Shown here: piece by piece, positions 37,166 to 48,336 of the stretch
How the letters are laid out: each line of letters begins with the position of its first letter
Position numbering within the stretch: position 1 is the first letter of the stretch
The notes under the pieces: generated by a model
Databases searched by the model: none
The model's input: the letters and a program-made list of their open reading frames with translations, nothing else
What the model was told of the DNA's origin: nothing
NCBI GenBank assembly: GCA_037013685.1
Contig: CM072885.1
Span: 3,194,199 to 3,258,198, forward strand
DNA length: 64,000 nt
Direction of reading: 5' to 3'
From: Acridotheres tristis
Taxonomy: Eukaryota > Chordata > Aves > Passeriformes > Sturnidae
Translations under genes and position numbers: made by a program

Positions 37166-37867
37166 GGATATGCTTTTGTTTGCTTGCTTTTGAAACTGCA
37201 CCTTGAGAGCAGCACCTGTTGTATCAGACAGGCAGGATGAGGCACTGGATATAAAGGAAGCTTTGAGCAACCAAAGATAAATTTCTGTGATGCACTCCTT
37301 GGATGCCTTCATTCTCTGCTCTGCTTCTGAAGCTTTTCTGCAAAATTTCAGGGAACTGATTTGGGGAAATGTGTTCAATATATTCAATATAGTCAATGTA
37401 TTCAATGTCATAATTAAAAGATCAGCATAGGACAGATTATTTAGTTCCTGACTAATTCACAATAAAAATTATTTGCTGTAGTGCTGGTTTGCAGGGTCAC
37501 CTCATATGAACCACAAGTTGCTTCTTCCTGAAATTTCTACTACCAATAATGTCACAGTTCCCAGAACATTAGTGCTATTTCAGGCTGAGGGACATCAGTA
37601 GACACCTCTGCTGTACCTGAGGGAGCTCCCTCTGACATGCTCACCCACCTCTGCACACCAGCTGGGGCTTGAGACCACTCTCATCCCCACCATTACTCAT
37701 CCCATGCCCACTACCTCTGTTTTCCAGGCTCTGGAACCACTGGCTGCTTGATCATCTCCATCAGCCCCTCCTCTATCAACTTCCCAGGACCTTTACCCAA
37801 AAATGCCCAGCTCTCCACAGCAAGCTTGTGAAATACTTGGGAAGCCAGAAAGAGAAAGGAATCAGTT
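37166..37867. other. Intergenic spacer of array unit A
   Basis: Unique-looking spacer with no gene. It shares the landmarks 'ttatttgctgtagtgctgg' and 'gaaccacaagttgcttct' with the spacers before copies 3 (45.37 kb) and 4 (53.96 and 55.45 kb). These anchor the repeat-unit alignment. Confidence 0.6.
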
Positions 37868-38400
37868 CCATAGAATCACTGAACGACAGAATCCAAGGTT
37901 GGAGTAGACCTCCAAGGTCATCCTGTTGCACCATCCTCCCAGCACTACCACTGTAAACCTTAAACCACTAAATCCCTATCACCCAGTGCCAAATCCAGAT
38001 GCCTCTGAAACCCTTCCAGGGATGGCGACTCCAGCACCTCTCTGGGCAACCTTTTCCATGGCCTGACCACATGAGAGTTGAAAGTGTTTTTTCTAATATC
38101 TAATCTGAATTTCCCTGTCTCATCTTAAAGCCTTTTCCTCTAGTCCTCTCACTACTGGCATGGTAGAAGAGACCAACCTCAACCTCATGACAACTTCCTT
38201 TCAGGTAATTGTAGAGTGCCCTAAGCCTGCACTTCTCAAGACTAAAATCTAATGCTAACATCTACTCTAGCCCTGCCTTCTGTGAGTTTGAAGGTGCTCC
38301 CTGTTGTCCTGTCACTCCAAACCCTTCTCAAAAATTCCTCTCCATATGAAGCACTCGCAGGTGCTGAAAGGGGCTCTAAGATCTCCCAGAGCCTTCTCAG
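37868..38400 (-). mobile_element. CR1-derived antisense fragments upstream of copy 2
   Basis: The first part ('agaatcactgaacgacagaa', 'gttggagtagacctccaagg', 'acctctctgggcaacctttt') is one antisense CR1 subfamily, to about 38245. The second ('tgttgtcctgtcactccaaa', 'gcaggtgctgaaaggggctc') is another. Units B and C carry an LTR inserted in the corresponding CR1. Confidence 0.65.
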
Positions 38401-38636
38401 CAGCAGGCTTTGCATGAATAAGGGCTCTTACAAAGCCTTTGCAGTCAGACAAGGGGAAATGCAGCCTGACCAACCTAATTGTGTTCTGAGAGGCTGCAGA
38501 AGAGCAGACTGTGAACATCTGGGTGTACTCAGAGACAGGTCAGTCAGTCTAATGCCACACGAGATGTTCTGCCAGGAACAGAAACACATGTAGGTCCCCA
38601 TTTGTGGGGAATGAGGAAATGAACAGATAAGTCACC

Positions 38637-38922
38637 AGACCCAGTTATTTTCTCCTGACATGTGAGGCTGCAAGAACCTGGGAGAAATCCTGAGGAAATT
38701 GCAAATAGCAACTGTCACCCACGTTCAGGGTGGGCGTGAACAAATCTCCTTGAATAATAACAGAAAACCTTTCTTTTCAATGAAATTCCCTGTTTATCAC
38801 AACAGGCAGATTTATGACCAGGTATATATTGCTCTAGGACTCCTGAGGGATCAGCCAAGTGTTCCTCCAGGGAGAAGAAGAAAGGAACTCTTGGGTTGCC
38901 TGTTCTGAGACACTGCTTCAAG
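38637..38922 (+). promoter_or_regulatory. Copy 2 distal promoter and predicted noncoding exon 1a
   Basis: A TATA-like TATATATT lies at 38823-38830. About 90 bp later is a strong donor ('tgcttcaag|gtaagc', exon end 38922), giving a predicted noncoding first exon of about 38853-38922. The arrangement is conserved at the same place in the units of copies 3 and 4. Only one copy of the roughly 190-bp promoter block is present here, against two in the other units. The start site is inferred from TATA spacing only. Confidence 0.5.
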
Positions 38923-39328
38923 GTAAGCTCTTGCTCCTTTCTCACTATTTACTTCAATATTTCAAGTCGTTCCTGAACTTTGGAATAAATATATGTAGAG
39001 AAAGCCTAGGCTGGAGTTACTGAGCTCCAATATCTACTTTCCAAGGAGCAAGGAGAGTTTATGCACACTGAATTTTGCAGCTCTTTAACACTTTCTGTAA
39101 AGGAGAGCAAGGACAGAAGGAATAATTTGGGAAAGAATTTCAAGCCAAACCACCTGGAAGATTAACATCAAACTGTTGAATAAGAAGGAGGGGTGAGTTT
39201 ATTGAGCACTGAAACTCCGCCCATGACCTTGCAAGAGGTCTTTGGACAAACACAGGTGACTGAACTCCTGGAAAATTCACTCTAAACCCTGTTTGGGAAA
39301 TCTAACAAGTCTGCCTACTTGGAGACCA

Positions 39329-39424
39329 TATAAAATCAGCCCGTCTGAGACTGCAGCAGAGGCATTTGGGAGTCCTGTGCCACTTTGGGGCTGCGAGCAG
39401 AGTCCTGTGCCGTTCTTTTCCAAG
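39329..39424 (+). promoter_or_regulatory. Copy 2 proximal promoter and predicted noncoding exon 1b
   Basis: TATAAAAT at 39329-39336 is followed by 'ctgagactgcagcagaggca' about 20 bp later, conserved in all three intact units. A donor 'ccaag|gtaggc' ends a predicted noncoding exon at 39424. It would splice to the acceptor at 41533, about 34 nt before the ATG. This is the better of the two TATA boxes by consensus. Confidence 0.6.
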
Positions 39425-39954
39425 GTAGGCTGGTTTCTATATATCTGATATTATGTTAGATATTAAGATATTAAGTTAGTTAAATATATTTTAAGCTCGT
39501 GAAAGGGGTCATGCAAAAGGAATTTTCAGGAACTTCTCAGCTTGATTTGGGGCAGCTATGGGCATACTCTTCAGAGCACTGTAAAAAGTCCCTACTTGTT
39601 CCTGTTCTCAGTTTCCAGCTTACTGGTCAGTGTTCCTGATCTGGAGTTGCTAAAGCGAAAACAGACGTCTTGTATGAGAGCCAAGAGTATATGTAGCTTA
39701 AAATCCCAATGTCAGCAGAGAGGCAGAACACCAAGTGTATCATTTGGGTTCAGGATTGGGTGTGACTGGAGGAGCTGTGTCTGTGTGAACCTGGATGGGG
39801 CCAGAGACATGTAGGAAGTGCAGCAGTGCTGTTCTTTCCCTGCCCAATGCCCCATGAGATTCAAGCCCAGCTCAGCATTGCAGGGGGCTGAGCAGAGTCC
39901 ATGCCCAGCTGCAGGTGTCTGTTGTGAGGAGGTGCTCAGAGCAGGAGGGAGTGA

Positions 39955-40222
39955 GAATGGCCTGAAACTGGGCCAGGGAAGATTTAAGCTGGATATCAAG
40001 AAGAGGTTTTTCACCCAGAGGTTGATTGAGCACTGATATAGGCTCCCCAGGGAAGTGGTCACATCACCACACCTACCTGAGTACAAGATGTGTTTGTACA
40101 ATACTGTGAGGCACATGGTGGGATTTCTGGGGCTGTCCTGGTCAGAATCCAGAAGTTGGACTCCATGATCCTGATGAGACCATTCCAACTCAGCATATTC
40201 TGTGATTCTATGATATCATGTT
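39955..40222 (+). mobile_element. CR1-like fragment in the 5'-UTR intron of copy 2 (sense)
   Basis: 'gaagatttaagctggatatc', 'aagaggtttttcacccagag', 'ctccccagggaagtggtcac' and 'tattctgtgattctatg' mark a sense CR1 tail. The introns of copies 3 and 4 lack it, so it inserted into this unit alone or was lost before the later duplication. Confidence 0.75.
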
Positions 40223-41533
40223 TGGAAGTAGGGGGTCCCAGGCCCTGTTTTGTTGCAGGACTCTTTCTCCAGTGCCAGTGCAAAAGCTGAGCTCTTGACC
40301 AACTGAACTGGGTTGGAAAAGGTGACCTTGTTCCAGTGCCATATCTCAGTTCCGTGATAACTTTGCTATGAGAACTGTTTAGGCATTGGGTGAGTTTGGA
40401 ACACCCTTCAGACTGACTGTGCCCCCACCATTGCCTCCCCTGGGCACCTAAAACCTATTTTAGATTTCATCTTCTCATGTGGAAAAGGGAGATTTGCTCA
40501 AACATTTAGTGTATGTCAGTGCCACATGAAAGCCAAAACCCTTATCAGTCTGTTGGTGTCCTGCTGTGGGGACCCTTCACTGAGCAGTTCTCTGGGTTGG
40601 AGGGTTTGACTGACATATTCAGGGTCACATAACCAGAGAAACCCCTCCTGAGTCTCCACACCTTTACCCACTGCCAGAAACTGCCAGTGCCTCTGAAGGA
40701 CTCACTTTAACTGTTTACAGAATAACGCTATTAATAAAACTGTGACAGGTTAAGGTTTGAGGCTTGCCAGTGAAAGTACCTGACTGCAAAAAGATATTCA
40801 AAGCAAGATACTAATTCAGAACAACATACTAATAAGCTTTAATCCCCTGCAAAAGCTAGCTTGAGGAAATCATTCAGCATGCATAAAGTATAGGCATCCC
40901 TAAGGGAGAGAAGGCAGGTTCAGCCCACCAACTGATCCCAGAAGTTACAATGGAGACTTCCATCACTTCTCTCCATTTTCAATTTCCTTTAATACTATTT
41001 CTTTACATTTAGATGGCATTTGCATGTAGTCATACATTCTCAGTGAGGCATTCTCATGCCTTGAGGGTGGATATCTCAATAAAGCACCTGAAGTAACCTT
41101 GGGATGGGGATGTGCGTCAGTCCAAGGACAAGGATTTTGCTATGACTGCTGATCCAGCGGCAGGATATCGTCATTTATCTCCCATTTTTTCAGTTTCAGT
41201 TGCCATGCAGGTTATCAGCTAGAAAATACCACCAAGGTGTCTCCTCTGCAAGGGTTTTGACAGAGTTTGGCCATGGTGCCTCCACTTCACCTGCTGTTTA
41301 GGCCCGCCTTAGATTTAGTCCTCCATATGTGTGGGAGGCCAAATACACTGTCTGTCTTCCATCCAGGGAGGAGCAAATGTATTTTCCCCTGTAACTTCTC
41401 TACTGTTATCCTTTTATCCCCAGTCATCTCCCTGCACAATCCTATAGTGATGATGATTTTTCCATATCCAGGAGGACAGAAGTTACCCCCTCCTTGGTCT
41501 CTCATAGTCTCCTCCTCTGCATTTCCCTTCCAG
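40223..41533 (+). other. Remainder of the copy 2 5'-UTR intron
   Basis: Noncoding. It ends in 'tgcatttcccttccag', the acceptor before the ATG-bearing exon. No other gene or repeat could be supported within it. Confidence 0.5.
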
Positions 41534-41567
41534 GAGAGCAAGAGCCCTTCACTGAAATCCTGCCACG

Positions 41568-43507
41568 ATGCTGGGGCTGCTGCTGCTGCAGGTGTTGGCG
41601 AGCTGCCTCTGGCTGGGACACAGCGAGGTGGTGGAGTCCTTTGAAACTTCATGTCCTCAGTTTTTTTTCCGGGAGATCCCCCCAAATGAAGCTCTGGAGC
41701 CGCAGAAACCAGCCTGGATCTGCCAGCGCTACAAGAACCAGTATTACTTTGCCACCCTGTATGACAGGAAGATGCGTATTCCTGTCTACTCTGCTTACAT
41801 CTACCAGCCTGGACCTGGCAAAAGACCTAAAACATGGCTGGTCGAGCCCCAGGTAAGTGTCTCTCTTACAGCACATCACCTGCCAGTCATTAAAAGCAGT
41901 ATTAAAATAACCATTTCTATTTGGTCCCACACCTCTACACACATGCAAATGGACACACTGGGTGGGATTCTCCTGGATTAACTTCAAACACCTTCATCAC
42001 ATTATTTCCCTGATGCATCTGAGACATTAGCAGGAGAATGAGATGAGTCATATCCTAAAGATGCCCAGTTTTCTGCCTTGACCTCACAGAAACAGCTAAT
42101 CAGATTACTTTGTGTTAAATTACAAAGTCAAATGATTCCCCTCCCTGCACCCTGTTGCGGTGGGAGAACAACTGATGGGGAAAGACATCCAACAGCAGCT
42201 AAATTTGAGGAAACAATGGTCCTGCTGGGATCTGATCCCCACTTTGCCCTGAGCTGTTTGGCATCCCTGACAGAACTTATCTTCTCCCAGTGCAGAGTCA
42301 AACAGGCTTGGTGAGGGGTGTGAGAGAAGTGAGGAGAGACTCAGAAGGGGGTGAGATGGCCCAGGGACAAAGCCTAGGCAGACACAAGCCTTGGCTGATG
42401 AGAGGGTCAGGTTAACAGTAGGAGGATTTCTGGAGTGACATTTCAGGCAGTGAAAGGTGAGGAGTATCAGTGTCACTCCAGTCAGAAGGGAGTGATCTCC
42501 ATGCCTGAGCACCTTTGGCTCAGGCTTGGTCCAGAGGGATCCAGTAGACAGACAGAACTTCACAAGCTACAGAGCTCTACCAGACATCTTTCAGAAAAAT
42601 TTCAGGACTTTAGGAAAACAGGCCAAGGAAATAACAGACACAAAAAGAGGCAATTCCTGTCATTGCTAAGGACAGAGTGGCAGGATTGATTTAGGTGAAA
42701 ATGAACCACAGACGAAACCCATATGCAGTGTTCCAAAGGAAAGCTAAATATAATGCACTAAAATGTGAAATGAATTTCTGAAATACAAAAATATTTGCAC
42801 TTGTTCCTCATAGGAACTCAAGCAATTAATCTCGTATTGTACCACATCAGGACCAGACAAAAAACAGGATCTTGACACTCAGAGACTTCTGCTCGAGGAA
42901 AATCTGTTCTATTATCCCCATCTCCAGTACTAACACCTTTTCCTCTTTTTTTCCTGTAAAGCTGCTTGGCCCAATTTATCCCAAAACTATGGAAAAAGAG
43001 TGGACACTTTTAAATCATTACAATGTCAGCTTAGAGAAACTCAGCCAGAGCCAGGCTATCCTTCATGACTACAAGAACCTGACAGGTTTGAACCGGGGCC
43101 ATTTGAACCCTAATGGCCACCATGATGACTACAGCAGCAGGATTGCTACCTTCACCCTCACCAACATAGTGCCCCAGGATGAGAAGCTCAATGGCGGCGC
43201 CTGGAACAACTACGAACAGCAAACGATGATGAGGAGGACGCAGGGCTGTACAACCACCTATGTCATCGTGGGTGCTGTGCCTGGGAACAACTACATTGCT
43301 AAGGGAAGGGTTAATAAACCCAGCCACCTCTGGTCAGCTGCCTGCTGCATGGTGGACAACAACTATGTGAAGGCTTGGGCGGTCATTGCTGAGAATGACA
43401 AGAACGAGGTCCAGCTCCTCACCCTGGGGGAGCTGGAGGACACATTAACTGAGCTCTATGGGAGGGGACAGGTTTCCCTGTTTGACAGTGACTGTCCCCG
43501 GGAATAA
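41568..43507 (+). CDS. ENDOD1-like: ENDOD1-like secreted DNA/RNA endonuclease, copy 2 (276 aa)
   Basis: Two coding exons, 41568-41852 and 42962-43507, are joined in phase 0 by a GT-AG intron. The ATG-bearing exon probably begins at 41534, after a 'cttccag' acceptor. The ATG has A at -3. Residues 1-19 are a signal peptide (MLGLLLLQVLASCLWLG). The rest is an Endonuclease_NS domain. NRGH at 139-142 holds the general-base His142, and Asn163 (TLTNIVPQ), Asn172 and Glu180 follow at the family spacing of 21, 9 and 8. The family cleaves DNA and RNA using one divalent metal ion, and this product should be secreted. The first motif residue is Asn where copies 3 and 4 have Asp, and the Cys of their 'CPxGH' is absent. 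Two N-glycosylation sequons are visible (116-118 NVS, 134-136 NLT). The intron is about 0.85 kb shorter than in copies 3 and 4. The stop overlaps an AATAAA, and a more plausible poly(A) signal lies at 44309. Confidence 0.88.
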
Positions 43508-43554
43508 ACCTCATATCCTGGGTGGAACAGGCTCAGGAGCCTTTGCCATATGTC

Positions 43555-44110
43555 ATAGCATAACAGAATGGGTTGGAAGGAATTTCAAAGACCATCCATG
43601 TAGTCTCAGCTCACGTGCCATGGGCAGGGACATTTTCCACTATCCTCGGTGGCTCCAAGCCCTGTCCAACCTGGCTTTGAACACTTCCAGGGATGAAGCA
43701 GCCACAGCTTCTCCAGACAACCTGTGCCAGGGCCTCACTACCCTCACAGTAAAGAATTTCTTCTTAATATCTAATCTAACCCCACCTGCTTTCAGTTTAA
43801 AGCCATTGCCTCTTGTCCTGTTGCTCCATTCCCTTGTCCAAAGTCCCTCTCTCTTTTAAAACCCTTGAGACACTGGAAGTTCTCCCAAGAGCCTTCTTTT
43901 CACCAGGTTCTCTCACCCTCAGCTCTCTCATCCTCTCTCCACAGCAGATGTGCTCCAGCTCTTTGAGCATCTTTGTGGCCTCCTCTGGACTCCGCTCCAA
44001 CAGCTTCTTGTGCTGTGGGCCCCACAGCTGGAGGCAGCACTGCAGCTGGGCTCTCACAGAGCAAAGCAGAGGGGAACAAATGCACTGTAAAGGGGAACAA
44101 GACAACCCAA
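43555..44110 (-). mobile_element. CR1 LINE fragment downstream of copy 2 (antisense)
   Basis: 'cagaatgggttggaaggaat', 'agcagccacagcttctccag', 'ctttgtggcctcctctggac' and 'tgctgtgggccccacagctg' show antisense CR1, matching the repeat after the other copies. It is likely transcribed as 3'-UTR if the signal at 44309 is used. Confidence 0.8.
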
Positions 44111-44239
44111 GACTCCCAAAGGCCTCTGATTCATTTCCAGGAAAGTCTGAGAGAACAGACTTCACATGATATCTAATTTCCATTAGGAAGTGAGAAACCT
44201 GTTTTCAGGTCAGGGAAATTGATCCATAAAAGGGTACCC

Positions 44240-45358
44240 ACTGCCACGTACTTACAGAGTAGTTTAGGGACTAACATAACAATTTTCATGCCAAGTGTGT
44301 AATTTACTAATAAAACCATGTGAAATTTTACATATCTTGTGATTTTTGTTGTTCCCTTTGACCATGAACATTTAGGGATCTTGGGGGGTCCCTTTCCCTT
44401 GAGGGTTTTGTGGGCAGAATAGGAGAGTCAGGAAAAGGTTAATAAAGAAACCTTCCTGTTGAGTCACGAGCTGCAGAAAGGATCCCCCTTGCTTGGTAAA
44501 CTCCTTCTCAGGGAGCTGTCAGGGTTCAGCTGGATGCAGTCTTAACCCAGATTTTGTCAATTGTTTACATCTAAAGGATTAAATAGATCTAATTGAAACT
44601 TTATACAACTTGTCTCACAGGTTTGAGGATTGCAAACCATACATATTTACATAATTATATACAAATTATGAAGGCAAAATCATGTTAATCAGAATTATTT
44701 AGTTCACAGTATGGAAGCTATAACTACTAATATAGTATTGTGCACTATGAAGCAGTATTGAAGCAGATATATTAAAGCAGTTATATAAAACCAGCAAAAA
44801 CAATTAAACAGAGATTGATGTTACTCACCCATACCAATGAACATGAGCAAATCTCTTTGGCTCAGCCTCAAGAAGTAACCTTGAAAGGCATCTCTACTCC
44901 AAGGAGGAATCTATACACACACTCTCTCCAAGAAGGTGTGTCTGTGCATGCAAGAGCTAAAGAGAGAAAAACTCAGTCTGTACATCACATCAGCAGTGAT
45001 GTTCAGACACCTCCTGGGAAGGAGGCCTTCAGCACACGTAACGATTCCTCTGGAAGGCCAACACTGAAAACTCACACATGCCCCCAGTTCCTCCTCTCTG
45101 CCTTAGCTTTTATATCTGAGCTGAAGTCATATGATATGGAGTATCCCATTGGCAAATTCGGATCAGCAGGTCTGGTTGTGTCCCTTCCCAGGATCTTGCC
45201 CACTCCCATCCCCTTTGCTGGGGGAAGGAATGTCAGAGGGACATTGCTGCTCAGCAGTAGCCAAAACACTGATCTGTTATCAACACCCATCCAGCTACCA
45301 ATGCAAAGCACAGCACTGTAAGGGCTGTGACCTCTACCTCAATCAGACCCAATACAGA
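44240..45358 (+). mobile_element. ERV-derived LTR-like insert in unit B
   Basis: About 1.1 kb sits here in unit B but not at the matching place in units A or C. Its last 250 bp follows the same order as the LTR at 46427-47024: 'ttatatctgagctgaagtca', then 'gctgctcagcagtagccaaa', 'ctgttatcaacacccatcc' and 'cagcactgtaag'. That indicates a related LTR in sense orientation. The left boundary and terminal dinucleotides are not clear, and no viral coding sequence is visible. Confidence 0.45.
44309..44314 (+). terminator. Possible polyadenylation signal of copy 2
   Basis: AATAAA, followed within about 30 bp by GT/T-rich sequence ('ttgtgatttttgttgttccc'), a typical 3'-end context. It lies about 800 bp after the stop. 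This is inferred from motif only. Confidence 0.3.
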
Positions 45359-46160
45359 CATTCACAATAAAGTTACTTGCTGCAGTGCTGGATTGCAGGG
45401 CCATGTTTATATAAACCACAAGTTGCTTCTCTCTGAAATTTCTATAACCATCAGTGATGTCACAGTGCCCAGAGCACCCTTGCAGGACATTGGGGATCCA
45501 AGTGCAATCTGAGGATGCCATAACACCCACACAAGTGTCAGCATCAGACACCAGTTATTCTCCTGTGAATGGGCATGGACAAAGTGGGCCAAGGTGCCAA
45601 CAGCTCATACAAGGTACCCCCACGGCTCCAGCAATGAGACTTGCAACTTTGATGTCCTCAGTCTTGATCTTTTAGGGGTGGGGACCTGTGCAACAAAGAG
45701 TTCAAAAAGTTCTGTGTCTTCAGGGTCTTCTGGGATTGCCCCACTTTTCCCCTGGGACGGGTTTACCCTGTGTCATGCAGCTCTGTGGAGTTGGGGGATA
45801 CTCTGGGGGTTTCTGAAGCTTTATGGCCCCTTCTAATGATGTGACCAGGGTTGGCTCCTGCTTTGTTATGTCACTTGGGCCTCACCAGAAAGGAGTAATT
45901 TGGCCCAGCTCTGCCAGATCTGCTTCTCCTTGGCCTTCTCCCTCATTCTCGCTAAACCCCACATTGTTTAAGGCATCAGTCCCAGGTTAACAAAGACAAA
46001 AGGAAACACATGACTCAGCCAGTTTTTTGTAGAAAAACTTCAGTCTAACACAGTTTTCTGGATACTTCTGGTTGTAACAACTAACTCCTCTTTCTATTAT
46101 TCCTGGACTTTTGGAAATGGAAGGAAATGAATCCAGTTTAGTTTGAGTGAATGAATGATC
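45359..46160. other. Intergenic spacer of array unit B
   Basis: No gene. It matches 55434-56194 nearly base for base and marks the left part of the tandem duplication that produced copies 3 and 4. Identical 60-80-codon frames in both units are conserved only because the DNA is duplicated. Confidence 0.6.
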
Positions 46161-46426
46161 ATTGAACCACAGATGATTGTTTGTTGGAAAGGACCTTAAT
46201 GACCAGCTAGTTCCATGCCCTCTCATGGACAGGGACACCTTCCACTATGCCAGGTTGCTCCAAACCCAAGCCAGTGGGGCCATGGACACTTCCAGGGATG
46301 GGGCAGTCTCAGCTTCTGTGGGCAACCTGTGCTGGGGGTTCAACGCCCCCACTGTACCAAATACCTTCCTAATATCCAATCTATACCTACATTCAGTCCA
46401 GTTCAAGCTGTTTCACCTCATCTTAA
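46161..46426 (-). mobile_element. CR1 fragment (antisense), left part, interrupted by an LTR
   Basis: 'gatcattgaaccacagatga', 'gttggaaaggaccttaatga' and 'gacaccttccactatgccag' are antisense CR1 text. The repeat resumes after the LTR at 47025 ('agtccatacccttgtccaaa'). Confidence 0.7.
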
Positions 46427-47024
46427 TGTCCTGGTTTAACCCCAGCCAGCAGCCACGCTACCACACCCACTCCTTCACTACCCAGACACCGGGATCAGGG
46501 AGAGAACTGGAAGGATAAAATCTGGAACACTCGTGGGTGGAGATAAAAACAGCTTAACAGGGAATGCAAAAGCTGTGCAAACAAACAAAGCACATTCAAG
46601 GAATTCTTTGCCCATTTCCCATGGACAGAAAGGTGCTCAGCACCTCTAGGAGATCAGGGCTCCATCCCACCTAAAAGTTACCTGGGAAGACAAAACTCAA
46701 CACTCCAAATGTCCCCTCCTTCTTCCTTCCCCCCCTCACTTTATATACTCAGCATGATGTCACATGGTCTGGAATATCCCTCTGATCAGTTAGGGTCACC
46801 TGTCCTGACTGTGTCTCCTCCCAACCTCCCAATTACCCCCAGCCTCCTGGCCAGCCTGGCAGGAGCACAAAAAGCAGAAATGGCCTTGGCTCTGTGAAAG
46901 CTCTGCTCAGCAATGACCAAAAATATCTCTGTCTTATCAACTCTGTCTGCAGCAGAACTCCAAAAACACAGCCTCATACCTGCCAGTGTCAAGAAAATTA
47001 ACTCTGAACCCAGCAGATCTAACA
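46427..47024 (+). mobile_element. Solo LTR (ERV type), unit B
   Basis: About 598 bp begins TG ('tgtcctggtttaacccc') and ends CA ('cagcagatctaaca'), with an internal 'ctttatatactcagcatgat' promoter-like segment. It lies inside a CR1 remnant. I could not find a clean target-site duplication. The same element sits at 56461-57048, so it was present before the unit was duplicated. Confidence 0.65.
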
Positions 47025-47381
47025 AGTCCATACCCTTGTCCAAAGTCTCGCTGCAGCTCTCTTGGAAGCTCCTAAAGTCCTGGCAGGTGCTCTGAGGTAT
47101 CCCCAGAGCCTTCTCCTCCCCAGACGGCTGGGATGAAGCTGTTACAAAGCCATGGCCATCAGGTAAGAGAGTATTTGTTGCCTGGCCATGGGAATGATGT
47201 TATGTGAGGCTGCAGAAGAGCAGCCTGTGACTATCTGAGTGTACCCAGAGACAGGCCAGTCCATCTCATGTCACCAGAGATGTTGTGTTGGGAACAGAAA
47301 CACATGTAGGTGCTGGAGCAGCAGCAGCTGCAGCTGGTGGCATTGATGAAATGATCAAGGAAGTCACCAGATCTTGTTAAT

Positions 47382-47761
47382 TGATCCTGATATATCATGC
47401 TTCAAGTCAGCAAATTTGGCAGAAATTCTGAGGAAACAATTTCAAGCACCTGTCAGCACATTTCAGGTGGGGTTGAACAAAGTTCCCTAACTCAAAATAG
47501 AAAACCTCTATTTACTATGGAATTCCATGCTTATAAGAAGTGGCAAATTCAAGACTGGGCATATATTTAAGTAATCCTGATACACCATGCTGCAAGTCAG
47601 CAAATCTGGGGGAAATTCTGAGAAAATTATTACCAACAACTGTCAACACATTTCAGCGTAGGTATGAACAAACTCCCTGAATAAAAATACAAAACTTCTC
47701 ATTTCTGTGGAATTTCCCGTTTGTAAGAAGGGGCAAATTTATGACTGAGTATATATTGCAG
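47382..47761 (+). repeat. Tandemly duplicated promoter block (2 x about 190 bp), unit B
   Basis: Two diverged copies run from 47382 and 47572. Each starts 'atcctgata', continues 'gcaagtcagcaaat', and ends with a 'atatatt' TATA-like element. Unit A has a single copy ahead of copy 2. The second copy supplies the TATA of the distal promoter. Confidence 0.8.
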
Positions 47762-47849
47762 TGGCACTCCTGAGGATTCAAACAGTCCTTTCTCCAGGGA
47801 GAAAACTGAAGGAACGGTTCAGCTGCCTGTTCTGAGACTCTGCTTCAAG
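47750..47849 (+). promoter_or_regulatory. Copy 3 distal promoter and predicted noncoding exon 1a
   Basis: TATATATT at 47750-47757, then the conserved 'tgttctgagactctgcttca' and a strong donor (caag|gtaagc, exon end 47849). The predicted exon is about 47780-47849. Because the proximal exon's donor is altered in this unit, this promoter may be the only one able to drive spliced copy 3 mRNA. Confidence 0.5.
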
Positions 47850-48231
47850 GTAAGCTCCTGCTCCTTCCTCACCATTCACTCCAGTATTCAAAGCTTTTCC
47901 TGAGCTTTACAATAAATAGATATAGATGAAGCCTAGGCTGGATTTGCTGATCTCTAAGGAGCAATCAGAGCTCATACATGCACTGAATTTTGCAGCACTT
48001 TAGTATTCCCTGTCAATCAGGAAGGCAAGGACAAAAGGAATGACTTAGGAAAGAAATTCAAGCCAGCTCACGTGAAAAATAACATCAAAATCTTGAATAA
48101 CAAGGAGAGGTTTATTGAGCACCAAAACTCGACCTATGATCTTTCTAGACAAACACAGGTGACTGAACTCCTAGAAAATTCCCTCTGAATGCTGTTTTAG
48201 AAATCAAACAACTCTGCCTGTTTGGACATCA

Positions 48232-48336
48232 TATAAAACAGCCAGTCTGAGACTGCAGCAGAGGTATTTGACAGTCCATAACCACTTTTGGGCTGCAAGC
48301 AGAGTCCTGTGCTTCTCTTTCTCACAATAGGTTTTT
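48232..48336 (+). promoter_or_regulatory. Copy 3 proximal promoter with altered exon 1b donor
   Basis: TATAAAA at 48232-48238 and the conserved 'ctgagactgcagcagaggta' are intact. The expected donor, however, reads 'ctcacaataggt' where copy 4 has 'ctcacggtaggt', so the GT at 48337-48338 is AT. A shifted 'tag|gttttt' is possible but weak. Confidence 0.55.

Noticed and set aside
43503..43508. AATAAA overlapping the stop codon of copy 2 as its polyadenylation signal
   Set aside because: Cleavage would fall immediately after the stop with almost no 3'-UTR, no T/GT-rich element follows at the right distance, and copy 4 has AATAAG there.
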